Of a stretch of 64,000 bases of DNA, positions 19,997 through 29,299 are shown one piece after another. Each line of letters opens with the position of its first letter. Within the stretch, counting starts at the first letter, position 1. A model generated the notes under the pieces. That model did not search any database, was not told the origin of the DNA, and saw only the letters and a program-made list of their open reading frames with translations. The DNA is from Candidatus Zixiibacteriota bacterium (GTDB lineage: Bacteria; Zixibacteria; MSB-5A5; GN15; JAAZOE01). Location: contig JAGLON010000043.1 in the NCBI GenBank assembly GCA_023138975.1, positions 47,677 to 111,676 on the forward strand, read 5' to 3'. Made by a program: the position numbers and the translations under genes.

Positions 19997-20842
19997 ATGG
20001 GCGCACTTCACGATGCGGCTAATGGTGGTGATATAGCAAAACTGAAATCACTCCTCGATTCCGGGGAAGATATTAATAATCTTGATGATACCGAGGGTGC
20101 TGCGATACACTATGCCTGTGACAAGGGGCATTATGATATTGTTAAAGAGCTTATTAAATGTGGTGCTGACTTAGAGATATATTCTGACGAGTGGGATGTT
20201 CCTCTTACTATCGCTGTTGCTGAGGGATATACCAGAATATCAAAACTTTTGATTGAAAACTTCAATGACATTGATTCTGAGTATGGGCAGAGGCTCATTT
20301 GTTTTGCTGCTTCTTCTGGTAATCTTGAAACGCTGAAATATGTGTTGTCAGTATGTGGACCGGTTGATATTGAGAAATGTAGACCATTTTATACTCCGTT
20401 GCACTGGGCGGCGCAGGAGAATCACCCTGAAATAGTCAAATATCTTCTCGATCTGGACATTGACGTCAATAGTGTTGATGAGCAGGGACGAACACCCTTG
20501 TTTGCATCTATGGCTAAAGATGACTGTGCTGCAATGAAAGTTCTAATAGCCAATGGTGCCGATGTCAATTTCAGAACGGAAGAATCTAAAGACAATTGTC
20601 TTCAGCTGGCGGCTGTGTTAAATCTGTTGGATTTTGTTAACCTCCTTCTCGATAGTGGTGCCGATATCAATATTCTGGATGCTAAAGATAGAACAGCTCT
20701 TATGCCTGCAGTAGATCATGAGAATATTGAAATGATTAAGCTCCTGATTGAACGAGGCGCTGACATGACGATTAAGAACTATAAGGGCAAAACGGCTGTA
20801 GACTATGCCAGATCTGAGAAGATTCGAGAGCTGTTAAAATAA
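19997..20842 (+). CDS. Ankyrin-repeat protein
   Basis: Tandem ~33-aa repeats, e.g. DTEGAAIHYACDKGHYDIVKELIKCGADLE; YTPLHWAAQENHPEIVKYLLDLDIDVN; DRTALMPAVDHENIEMIKLLIERGADM. Confidence 0.93.
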   Translation: MGALHDAANGGDIAKLKSLLDSGEDINNLDDTEGAAIHYACDKGHYDIVKELIKCGADLEIYSDEWDVPLTIAVAEGYTRISKLLIENFNDIDSEYGQRLICFAASSGNLETLKYVLSVCGPVDIEKCRPFYTPLHWAAQENHPEIVKYLLDLDIDVNSVDEQGRTPLFASMAKDDCAAMKVLIANGADVNFRTEESKDNCLQLAAVLNLLDFVNLLLDSGADINILDAKDRTALMPAVDHENIEMIKLLIERGADMTIKNYKGKTAVDYARSEKIRELLK

Positions 20843-20904
20843 TAGAACAGTAAATCTGCAAATTTCCTTTTGGTTACTTTTCAATTATTTTTGTATAACG
20901 TTGC

Positions 20905-21405
20905 ATGCTTCCTAAATCACAACATAATCCTCTCAAGCGCGCCAAGTTCATGCTGTGGATTATAGTTTTCGGGCTTCTCGTTTCAGCCGTTACTATCTGG
21001 CCGGCGATTTCTGAATTGAAATTTGCTGTACAACTTGTTTGGGGAGATAGCCAGCCGGTTAGCGTTTTGCATAGTTTTATTATTCAGGCTATTGAAGGGC
21101 TGGAAAAAACTCAAACAAAGTATCTGTTTATGCTTTATGCTCATGACTGGTTGGCGTTTGCTCATATAGTTCTAGCGATTTTATTTGCCGGAGCAATCCG
21201 TAATCCGGTTAAAAATATATGGATAGTTCAGTGCGGGCTTATTATGTGTATGCTGGTTCCGGTTCTGGCGATTATCTGTATTCCGCTCCGGGGGCTTCCG
21301 TGGGTCTGGTTTTGGGTAGATTTCACCTTTGCTCTGCTGGCAGGATTACCGCTGTGGATTGCATTGCGGGATATTAGGAGGGCCGAAAAACAGGGCGTAA
21401 GATAA
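20905..21405 (+). CDS. Hypothetical multi-pass membrane protein
   Basis: 166 aa with about four hydrophobic segments; family not recognised. Confidence 0.6.
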   Translation: MLPKSQHNPLKRAKFMLWIIVFGLLVSAVTIWPAISELKFAVQLVWGDSQPVSVLHSFIIQAIEGLEKTQTKYLFMLYAHDWLAFAHIVLAILFAGAIRNPVKNIWIVQCGLIMCMLVPVLAIICIPLRGLPWVWFWVDFTFALLAGLPLWIALRDIRRAEKQGVR

Positions 21406-21506
21406 CATATCTGCGATTTCTATCTTTTTTGCAACTATATGAAACCAATTAAGATGTACTCACGTAAAGAACAACAGGACGTTGACTTATAACCGGGAAA
21501 TTTGTT

Positions 21507-23276
21507 ATGGGTAAAGTTATTATAATAGGGATTTTAATGACCATTGCTATTTGTATGATCTTCCTGTTGACAGCGACGGCAGTAAAAGCAAGTGATGTAA
21601 TCTTGGATATTAAGGATATGAAAATGGATTATATCGCTGTCGAAGGCTTCGAAATGCTTGAGCGAGGCGAGGTGACTATTAGCGGCATTGGCGGCAAATA
21701 TGAATATACGAGCAAATATTTTGCCTACGGTTGGATTATCGATGCCGATAATCGCGAGTTGGTTTGGACTATGCAGGGTGATTGCGACGATGAAGATCAG
21801 ATGTCAGATTATCTTATCGAATGTGAAGGCTCGATCCGTCTGGCTCCCGGTCGTTATGAAGCATACTATTTTTCAGGGAGCCCCAATTATTATTTCTCAA
21901 GCGGGTATGATATTGATATAGATGACCTCGGTGAAGTCATCTCACTTATCGGAGATATCTTTTCTAAGGATAGCAAAAAGCGGGACACCAAATTCGAGAA
22001 AGAGGATCTGGAAGAATTGATGTTTACCATCACCACCGATGCTGATTTTAGAACGTATACTCCAGAATTCCATGAAACCGAAAACGCTATTGTATCTATC
22101 AACCAACCGGAAGCAAATGAATTTATAAAGCAGGGTTTTACCCTTGAACGTGAATTAGATCTGAGAGTATATGCAATCGGCGAATATTCTGATTCCTACG
22201 AAGTCTTTGTCGATGGAGCTTGGATAATTAATGCCTCGACCCGGGAAAAAGTATGGACGATGGATAAATGGAATACCAGTCGCGCCGGTGGAGCGACTAA
22301 AAACCGCAGTATCCGCGACATTATAGCACTTCCTCCGGGCAACTACATCGCTTATTATGCTACTGATGATTCGCATGATGCGGATGAATGGAACTCACCG
22401 CCCCCGGCTGATCCGCTCAACTATGGAATGGTTCTTTCAGTCGTCAACGAAGGCGATAAACGATTTGTTTCGAATTATGACGATATGCACAATGAAGTGG
22501 AAATCACCAGATTGGTCCGCGTTAGGGATGACTCGTTCGAAAAAGCCGGTTTCACACTGAAAGAAGATGCGAAAATTCATATATTTGCTTTAGGTGAACG
22601 CTCCTATTCCGACGATGAGTTGGTCGATTATGGCTGGATTACCGATATGGAAACGATGGATCGGGTCTGGCAAATGGATGGCGACAATACCGGATATGCC
22701 GGAGGAGCCGCCAAAAACTGTCAGTTTGATGGAGTGGTAGAACTCAAAGCCGGAAATTATATGCTCTATTATCGGACCGACGATTCGCATGCCTATGGCG
22801 ACTGGAATACCGCTGCCCCGTTTGATAAGCGAAGCTGGGGTATTTCGATATTTGGAGTAGGCAATGATTTCTCTGAAGATGACTTTGAATTGGTTGATCA
22901 GTTTCAACCGGGCGGAAAAGTTTTGGTCGATTTGACCGGACTTGGAAATTACGAGGAAATTAGTCGATCATTCATGATTGAAAAAAACACCCGGGTTCGT
23001 GTTATGGCTCTTGGAGAAGGTAAATCAAGGGTTATGTACGACTATGGCTGGATCGAGAATAAGCGCACCGGCGAGGTTGTTTGGGAGATGACGTACCGGA
23101 AAACTCGTCATGCTGGTGGAGCCAGCAAAAATAGATTCGCAGTGGCGAACCTGACTCTGGAAAAGGGCGAATATACAGCCTTTTTCCTTACCGATGATTC
23201 ACATTCTTTGGAAAGATTCAATGCCTCTCCACCGGACGAACCGGAACGATGGGGCTTAATTGTGACATTGAAATAG
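21507..23276 (+). CDS. Secreted protein with four tandem uncharacterised ~115-aa repeats
   Basis: Signal peptide; repeats share YGWI...VVWxM...AGGAxKNR...L..GxYxAYYxTDDSHxxxxWNxxPPxxPxxWG. Confidence 0.8.
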   Translation: MGKVIIIGILMTIAICMIFLLTATAVKASDVILDIKDMKMDYIAVEGFEMLERGEVTISGIGGKYEYTSKYFAYGWIIDADNRELVWTMQGDCDDEDQMSDYLIECEGSIRLAPGRYEAYYFSGSPNYYFSSGYDIDIDDLGEVISLIGDIFSKDSKKRDTKFEKEDLEELMFTITTDADFRTYTPEFHETENAIVSINQPEANEFIKQGFTLERELDLRVYAIGEYSDSYEVFVDGAWIINASTREKVWTMDKWNTSRAGGATKNRSIRDIIALPPGNYIAYYATDDSHDADEWNSPPPADPLNYGMVLSVVNEGDKRFVSNYDDMHNEVEITRLVRVRDDSFEKAGFTLKEDAKIHIFALGERSYSDDELVDYGWITDMETMDRVWQMDGDNTGYAGGAAKNCQFDGVVELKAGNYMLYYRTDDSHAYGDWNTAAPFDKRSWGISIFGVGNDFSEDDFELVDQFQPGGKVLVDLTGLGNYEEISRSFMIEKNTRVRVMALGEGKSRVMYDYGWIENKRTGEVVWEMTYRKTRHAGGASKNRFAVANLTLEKGEYTAFFLTDDSHSLERFNASPPDEPERWGLIVTLK

Positions 23277-23320
23277 AAAAGCACACCCACAGTATCACCT
23301 GACCTATACCTATTATCCTC

Positions 23321-23352
23321 AGGCAGGGGACCCCATCCCCTGCCTTTTTTTG
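23321..23352 (+). terminator. Rho-independent terminator
   Basis: GGCAGGGGA-CCCCA-TCCCCTGCC followed by a T-run. Confidence 0.85.
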
Positions 23353-23542
23353 TACTTTTTTCGTCCTTTCATCTTCAATCTCGAAAGATTATTGAGGATA
23401 TTGTTATGATGTGAAGATATAGGTCGATATAGGAATTAGGGTATCCAAATTGGTGGACAGTAGTATTGAAACTCTTTGTTGAGGAAGTTTCCTGGCGGGT
23501 AGTTGAGCTAGCCACAAAAAACTATGCCGGGAAGGCGGGCTG

Positions 23543-24415
23543 ATGGCTGTTTTATTAGATAGAAAATCCAAAGTTATGGTACAGGGCATTGCTGATGGTG
23601 ATGGTTTGTTCCAAACCGAACGAATGTGTAATTATGGAACCAATATCGTCGGCGGAGTTTCTCCGTGTATAGATGGGCAGAAAGCATATGATCGGCCTGT
23701 ATTTAATACCGTCAAGGAATGTGTGGACTATACCCGGGCCGATACGTCAGTTATTTTTCTTCCTGCAGAACTTGTAAAAGAGGCTTCAATTGATGCGATT
23801 CAAGCAGGTATAAAATTAATCGTTGTTATCCCTAAAGATATTCCGGCTGATGATATGCTCAATATTTGTCAGGAAGCAAAGGAGTATGGCGCGAGAATTT
23901 TGGGAAGCAACACCGCTGGGATCATTACACCGGATCAGGCGATTCTGGGAACTTTGCCCGACAATGCATTTGCGCCGGGCAGTGTTGGTACGGTTACCTG
24001 TTCCAGCTCGATTATGTATTATGTCGCTGATATGCTGACTCGGAGCGGACATGGCCAGTCAACCTGTGTCTGCCTCGGAGAAGATCCGATTCTTGGTTTA
24101 AACTTTGCGGAAATTCTGTCTGAGTTTGAAGATGATCCGGAGACCAAAGCAGTAGTTATGACTGTTGAGGATGGTGGTGTCTATAAGAAAGCGATTGTAG
24201 ATCAGATTAAGAGCATGAAAACGCCGGTTCTGGCAATGATTGGTGGCGTGAATGCTTCTAAGGGCAAACAGATTGAACAGGCCGGAGCTATTGTTGATGA
24301 AGAAACCGATACGGCTGAAGAGAAATTAGCAATTCTGGAGGCAGCCGGTGCTCACATTTGCAAGACTTTTACTGATATTCCCAAGACGCTTGTGCTTGAG
24401 GAAGCGCGTATTTAA
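23543..24415 (+). CDS. Succinyl-CoA synthetase alpha-subunit (SucD)-like protein lacking the phospho-histidine
   Basis: Overall SucD architecture (MAVLLDRKSKVMVQGIADGDG..., YGTNIVGGVSP, GQSTCVCLGEDPILGLNF, KGKQIEQAGAI). The GHAGA histidine is replaced by Gln. Confidence 0.82.
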   Translation: MAVLLDRKSKVMVQGIADGDGLFQTERMCNYGTNIVGGVSPCIDGQKAYDRPVFNTVKECVDYTRADTSVIFLPAELVKEASIDAIQAGIKLIVVIPKDIPADDMLNICQEAKEYGARILGSNTAGIITPDQAILGTLPDNAFAPGSVGTVTCSSSIMYYVADMLTRSGHGQSTCVCLGEDPILGLNFAEILSEFEDDPETKAVVMTVEDGGVYKKAIVDQIKSMKTPVLAMIGGVNASKGKQIEQAGAIVDEETDTAEEKLAILEAAGAHICKTFTDIPKTLVLEEARI

Positions 24416-24439
24416 AAAAACTAATTAATATTATTTATC

Positions 24440-24466
24440 GGCGGGTGATTCCACCCGCCTTTTTTT
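24440..24466 (+). terminator. Rho-independent terminator after the sucD-like gene
   Basis: GGCGGGTG-ATTC-CACCCGCC + T-run. Confidence 0.87.
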
Positions 24467-24473
24467 GTATATA

Positions 24474-24502
24474 TTGACAATTATAGTATATTAAGGTATA
24501 AT
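24474..24502 (+). promoter_or_regulatory. Consensus sigma70-type promoter upstream of the 24536 gene
   Basis: Exact TTGACA - 17 bp - TATAAT. Confidence 0.75.
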
Positions 24503-24535
24503 GCAAATTCAATGATATAATATTGGGAGGGTTTT

Positions 24536-25138
24536 ATGAGAATTTGCCGCGCTGTTATTATAACAATCGCATGCACAGTGTTGTTTGTATCTTGTGGATT
24601 TGCAGGTGAGAAGGCATCCTATGGACTAAAAATCGGATATAATTCCGCTGATATCAAAGGAGATTTTGAACAATATGTCGGATCCAGCAGCTCCCGGAGT
24701 TGCATGACCTTTGGCGGATTTGCAATGATGCATCAGTTTGGAATTTTCTATCTTCAACCCGAATTTTTGTATATAGAAAAAGGAGCGACCTCTACAGAGT
24801 CAAATAAAACTCTGAAACTTGCATACTTAGAGATACCTTTTTTAATAAAATGTAAATTTAACAGAAATAAAAAACTAGGACTTAGTGTTTATTATGGGCC
24901 TGCAGCTGATTTGCTACTAAGTTCTGAGTACGGAACGCTTGACTTGAAAAGTAATACCGCCAAGATAGATGGATGTCTAATTGTAGGAGGGAGTATTGAT
25001 ATTCAAGCCGGAAGCGGTTATTTATTTTTAGAAAGTCGATATAGTTACGGTTTAACATCAATTAATGATTCTGAAATAGATTTGGATGTGAGAAATCGAG
25101 TTTTTACAATAATGCTTGGTTATTCTTTCAATAGATAA
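24536..25138 (+). CDS. PorT-like outer membrane beta-barrel protein
   Basis: Signal peptide; YGLKIGYNSADI...FYLQPEFLYIEKGA...LAYLEIPFLIKCKF...YGPAADLLLSSEYG, aromatic C-terminal strand. Confidence 0.75.
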   Translation: MRICRAVIITIACTVLFVSCGFAGEKASYGLKIGYNSADIKGDFEQYVGSSSSRSCMTFGGFAMMHQFGIFYLQPEFLYIEKGATSTESNKTLKLAYLEIPFLIKCKFNRNKKLGLSVYYGPAADLLLSSEYGTLDLKSNTAKIDGCLIVGGSIDIQAGSGYLFLESRYSYGLTSINDSEIDLDVRNRVFTIMLGYSFNR

Positions 25139-25271
25139 TTATGACTATAGTACTTTGCGGAATGTAAATTACTAGTTAACTGCAGGTTTAAATATTTTTG
25201 TGGATTATTGTAAGCTTTTTCGTTTTTATTCGTTTTAGAGATATTATGAATGTAGAAGTAGCGAGGGAAAA

Positions 25272-26264
25272 ATGCGTCTGATAAATCTTATTTTTGTTTT
25301 GCTGATTGTTGCTGTAACTATTAGTTCTTGTATCGAAAGAGTCAAGGATGATAGTGAAATAAGAGGCGATTATCTTGGTCAAAGCCTGGAATCCGACAGT
25401 GCTGATCTGTTTGCTCCTAAGTTGGTAAATACCGGATTAAATGAGCGTGATATGACGATTGCACCTGACGGTAATGAAATTCTTTATTCTCTTGTATGCG
25501 GAGACCAGGGCGTTATTATTCAGATCTTGCGAGAAGACAGCATTTGGGGTAAACCGCAGATTGCGCCTTTCTCGGGGCAGTTCAGCGATTTCGAGCCTTG
25601 TATATCGCCCGATGGCCAAAAACTTTATTTTGCTTCGCAACGTCCTATAAACGGTACCAATGCCAAGGATTTTGATATTTGGGTTTGTGACAAAATCGAA
25701 CAAGGTTGGAGCAAACCGGTTAATCTTGGTGCACCCATTAATACCATTAACAATGAGTTTTATCCTTCAATAACTTCTGATGGCACAATATACTTCACGG
25801 CCGGTTATGAAAGCCATAATAACACTGATGATATCTACCGGTCGAAAATAGTAAACGGTAAGTTCTCAGAAGTTGAATTGCTTCCCGATCCGGTAAACTC
25901 CTTGTCATATGAGTACAATGCCTTTATATCTCCTGACGAAAGCTATCTGATTTATACCGCTCACGACCGCGAAGGAAGCCAGGGCAGGGGAGATCTATAT
26001 ATCAATTTTCGCAATGCTGATGATACCTGGTCTGAGGCGATAAATCTTGGGGGAAAAGTTAATTCCCCTGCTAACGAGCTCTGTCCTTTTGTAACCAGGG
26101 ATGGCAAATACTTGTTTTTTACCAGTGCGAAAACGACGGTATCGTTGCAGGCTGAGCCGACATTGACAATTGACAGGCTTAAAGCTAGATTAAACGGTTC
26201 TGGCAACGGCGGGCAGGATATATATTGGATAAAGGCGGACTTTTTAGATGGTCTGAGAAAATAA
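25272..26264 (+). CDS. Lipoprotein with WD40-like PD40 propeller repeats
   Basis: Lipobox-like TISSC; repeats ISPDGQKLYFASQRP, ITSDGTIYFTAGY, ISPDESYLIYTAHDREG, VTRDGKYLFFTSAK. Confidence 0.82.
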   Translation: MRLINLIFVLLIVAVTISSCIERVKDDSEIRGDYLGQSLESDSADLFAPKLVNTGLNERDMTIAPDGNEILYSLVCGDQGVIIQILREDSIWGKPQIAPFSGQFSDFEPCISPDGQKLYFASQRPINGTNAKDFDIWVCDKIEQGWSKPVNLGAPINTINNEFYPSITSDGTIYFTAGYESHNNTDDIYRSKIVNGKFSEVELLPDPVNSLSYEYNAFISPDESYLIYTAHDREGSQGRGDLYINFRNADDTWSEAINLGGKVNSPANELCPFVTRDGKYLFFTSAKTTVSLQAEPTLTIDRLKARLNGSGNGGQDIYWIKADFLDGLRK

Positions 26265-26274
26265 TATTTATACT

Positions 26275-27180
26275 TCAGCAGAAAATCGCCTGGTCAAAAT
26301 CTGTTTTATCCCAGGGGTGACCGAGGTTAACTAAGGCAATCAATAATTCTCGAAGTAATTGATATGACTCGTTTGTAGCCCGAAGAAGTTTCTCCTCTGG
26401 CATCGTTTCACCATGTACGGCTCTGGATCGCAGCCCGTATAATTTCTTAATTTTATAATACTTGTCAATTCGCTCTTGACCGCGTGGAGCTAAAAGCGCG
26501 GCCGATAAGATCGACAGACGATATACTAATTCGGCTCGAACAGCGAAGATAGCTTCAATACCACTCCATAAACGGGCAATAGCCGCACGAGGATCTTTAA
26601 GGTAACGCCAGTCAATTGTCGAATCAACAGCAAACCGCAGCTTTTCATGCTTAGCCATCATAGATACAAAAATGTCAAACCGGTCAGCGATCCATTGAGC
26701 ATCTTGAATAGTCACTACTTCATGGGCGTCTTTGGGGATAATTAAATTAAAATACTGGTCGAGTATAGAACCTTTGAAAGGAGGTAATTCCTCACTATTT
26801 CCGTCGTGGGTTTTGCCGTCATCAGTTGTCTCAGCGATTGTGCTCCATGAATAAGCGCTGGAAGCCAGACACAAGTGTCCGCCATATCCGAGTAGGTGGA
26901 GAAGATCAGAAACGGCTCGGGCTCTATTGAGACGGTCGGTGCAGGATGGGTGTTCCTGGTCCGGCTTGGTCGAGGAGATTTCGCAAAGATTTCCATTAAG
27001 ATACGGTCCCAGAGCCGGCCATCCGGTAAATCCGGCTTTGCCCGCTATTGACAGGTCATATAACGATAATGGTGCTGTTAAGGTATTCAAATGCAAACCG
27101 GGCATGATTCTGATAGAACTCTTTTCAAGTTTGAGTCCATATAGCAGAACGTATTGGTTACTCTGTTTCGATTGTTCCAT
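26275..27180 (-). CDS. HEPN (ApeA-like) domain protein
   Basis: C-terminal RLWSGIEAIFAVRAELVYRLSILSAALLAP...KKLYGLRSRAVHGE with the HEPN Rx4H motif (RSRAVH); unknown N-terminal half. Confidence 0.65.
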   Translation of the reverse strand: MEQSKQSNQYVLLYGLKLEKSSIRIMPGLHLNTLTAPLSLYDLSIAGKAGFTGWPALGPYLNGNLCEISSTKPDQEHPSCTDRLNRARAVSDLLHLLGYGGHLCLASSAYSWSTIAETTDDGKTHDGNSEELPPFKGSILDQYFNLIIPKDAHEVVTIQDAQWIADRFDIFVSMMAKHEKLRFAVDSTIDWRYLKDPRAAIARLWSGIEAIFAVRAELVYRLSILSAALLAPRGQERIDKYYKIKKLYGLRSRAVHGETMPEEKLLRATNESYQLLRELLIALVNLGHPWDKTDFDQAIFC

Positions 27181-27413
27181 CAGTAAAACCGATCTGGTTT
27201 GTCATTAAGTCTATTATACGCTTATACTAACATAATAGCAATTTGTCGGGAAAAACACAGTTAATTCGGAATTTTCAATACCTAAATAGAATATCATATT
27301 GCAAAAAGCTGGAGAAAATTCGAAGTAGGTAAAATTGTACTTGATTTCGAGTTGAAAACTGACTGAAGATTGGATATATTGGCCGGAGACATTGAATACT
27401 AAAGGACGTTGAA

Positions 27414-28808
27414 ATGAAAAGACCAATTGAACCGTTTCGCATTAAAATGACAGAACCAATAAGCCTGCCTTCGGAAAAGGAGCGGGTCAAGTATATTGAA
27501 GAAGCTGGATACAATATTTTTAAAATTCGTGCTCAGGATATCTTTGTTGACTTCCTGACCGATTCAGGTACCGGAGCTATGTCTCAACAACAGTGGGCTG
27601 GTATTATGAATGGGGATGAGTCTTATGCCGGGGGGCGCAACTGGTTTCATTTTGAAGAAACAGTAAAAGATATCTTTCAGAAAAAATATGTTCTCCCATG
27701 TCATCAAGGACGGGTGGCTGAAAATCTATTTTTCTCGTCGATATTGAAAAAGGGTGATTACGTTCCCAATAATACACACTTTGATACAACCCGAGCCAAT
27801 ACAATGCATAAGGGCGGCATTCCAGTCGATTTACCGTGTAAAGAACTCAATGATGATTCTGAATTCCGATTTAAAGGTAATTTTGATACCGAGGGACTTG
27901 AATCATTTATCAATAAAGTCGGACCGGATAAAGTGCCGGTAGTTGTGATTACAGTGACCAATAATTCCGTAGGCGGGTTGGGCGTCTCTATGCAGAATGT
28001 CAAAGAAGTCCGACGGATATGCGATAAGTATAAACTGTTGCTTTTCTTTGATGCCGCTCGTTTCGCTGAGAATTCATATTTTATTAAGAAGTATGAGCCG
28101 GGATATGAAGACCACACCATTAAATCAGTTGCTCAAGAGATGCTTGGTTACGGTGACGGCGCAATGATGTCAGCCAAAAAAGATGGTATGGCCAATATGG
28201 GTGGATTTTTGGCTGTCAATGATGCCGAATTGGCTGGACGCCTTAAGGAACTACTAATTCTTATCGAGGGATTTCCGACCTATGGTGGCCTTAACGGTAG
28301 AGATCTTGAGGCTATTGCTATAGGACTCAAAGAAGCTTTGAATGAAGAGTATTTAGCCTACCGCACCGATCATATAGCGTATTTCGGAGAAATACTACAG
28401 GAAGCCGGTTGTCCAATTATCTCTCCGACCGGTGGACACGCGGTGTTCTTAGATGCCGGAAAGTTGCTGCCTCATATTCCGGCTGAGCAGTTTCCCGGAC
28501 AGTCTTTGACCGTTGAACTATATCGCAAGGGAGCGATACGGGCGGTCGAGATTGGCTCCTTAATGTTCGGTGGCGAAGATCCCAATACCGGTGAGAAGTT
28601 TACAGCCAAGCGGGAATTGGTGCGACTGGCCGTTCCCAGACGTATGTACACCGTGAGCCATTTGGAATATACTGCCGAAATCGTCGCGCAAATTGTGAAA
28701 AATAAAGGCTCATTGAAAGGCTATAAAATTGTAGAGGAACCGAAGTATTTGAGACATTTTACATGTCGTCTTCAGGAATTAGTCGCAAATCCGGTTTCAG
28801 CAGTATAG
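27414..28808 (+). CDS. tnaA: Tryptophanase (tryptophanase / tyrosine phenol-lyase family)
   Basis: PFRIKMTEPISLPSEKERVKYIEEAGYNIFKIRAQDIFVDFLTDSGTGAMSQQQWAGIMNGDESYAG; AIRAVEIGS (tryptophanase-like rather than the TPL-like MERG); PKYLRHFTCRLQ. Confidence 0.88.
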   Translation: MKRPIEPFRIKMTEPISLPSEKERVKYIEEAGYNIFKIRAQDIFVDFLTDSGTGAMSQQQWAGIMNGDESYAGGRNWFHFEETVKDIFQKKYVLPCHQGRVAENLFFSSILKKGDYVPNNTHFDTTRANTMHKGGIPVDLPCKELNDDSEFRFKGNFDTEGLESFINKVGPDKVPVVVITVTNNSVGGLGVSMQNVKEVRRICDKYKLLLFFDAARFAENSYFIKKYEPGYEDHTIKSVAQEMLGYGDGAMMSAKKDGMANMGGFLAVNDAELAGRLKELLILIEGFPTYGGLNGRDLEAIAIGLKEALNEEYLAYRTDHIAYFGEILQEAGCPIISPTGGHAVFLDAGKLLPHIPAEQFPGQSLTVELYRKGAIRAVEIGSLMFGGEDPNTGEKFTAKRELVRLAVPRRMYTVSHLEYTAEIVAQIVKNKGSLKGYKIVEEPKYLRHFTCRLQELVANPVSAV

Positions 28809-28835
28809 ACAATTTGAGGTTATATCCATTTGACA

Positions 28836-28861
28836 AGGGCCGGAATTATCCGGCCTTTTAA
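28836..28861 (+). terminator. Rho-independent terminator after tnaA
   Basis: GGCCGGA-ATTA-TCCGGCC followed by TTTTA. Confidence 0.7.
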
Positions 28862-29299
28862 TTAAATGTGAATAGATTTGCAGTAAATTTCCATTATTCC
28901 AATAAAAAGTAGATACCATGATTATGGAACTCTCAGACTCTTTATGTGTTAAATGCTTGGGATAATAGAACTAAGGAGCCTATTTTGCACTTTGCTCTCA
29001 TTTCGGCGGGGTATTTGCAATACTCTGTTCAGAATTAGTATAATCGTCATTGCACTTGACAAAATCGGTGTAAATATTTAAACTATAAAGCTTAAAGTGC
29101 CGTTATATATATTATAAAAGGAGATTCTATCGACAGATTTTTAAAGGGTTAATGTGAATTGATTTGGAAGGATGACTTCAACAGATGTTGAAAGCCGTCT
29201 CCGGAAAAAGAAAATTAGTTGCACCCTTTAGAGCGGTTGGATGGTATCTCTATTTTTGTATCCGGCCGTGTTTGGGTTAATCCCTAACATGGTTTTTTA

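Noticed and set aside
19817-20011. Minus-strand 64-aa ORF (PNPLGLGYDISPQVYRLGAPLKGR)
   Set aside because: It is just a translation of the triple-hairpin repeat, not a gene.
23404-23542. Possible structured RNA or riboswitch upstream of the sucD-like gene
   Set aside because: Only weak short complementarity; no known riboswitch consensus recognised.
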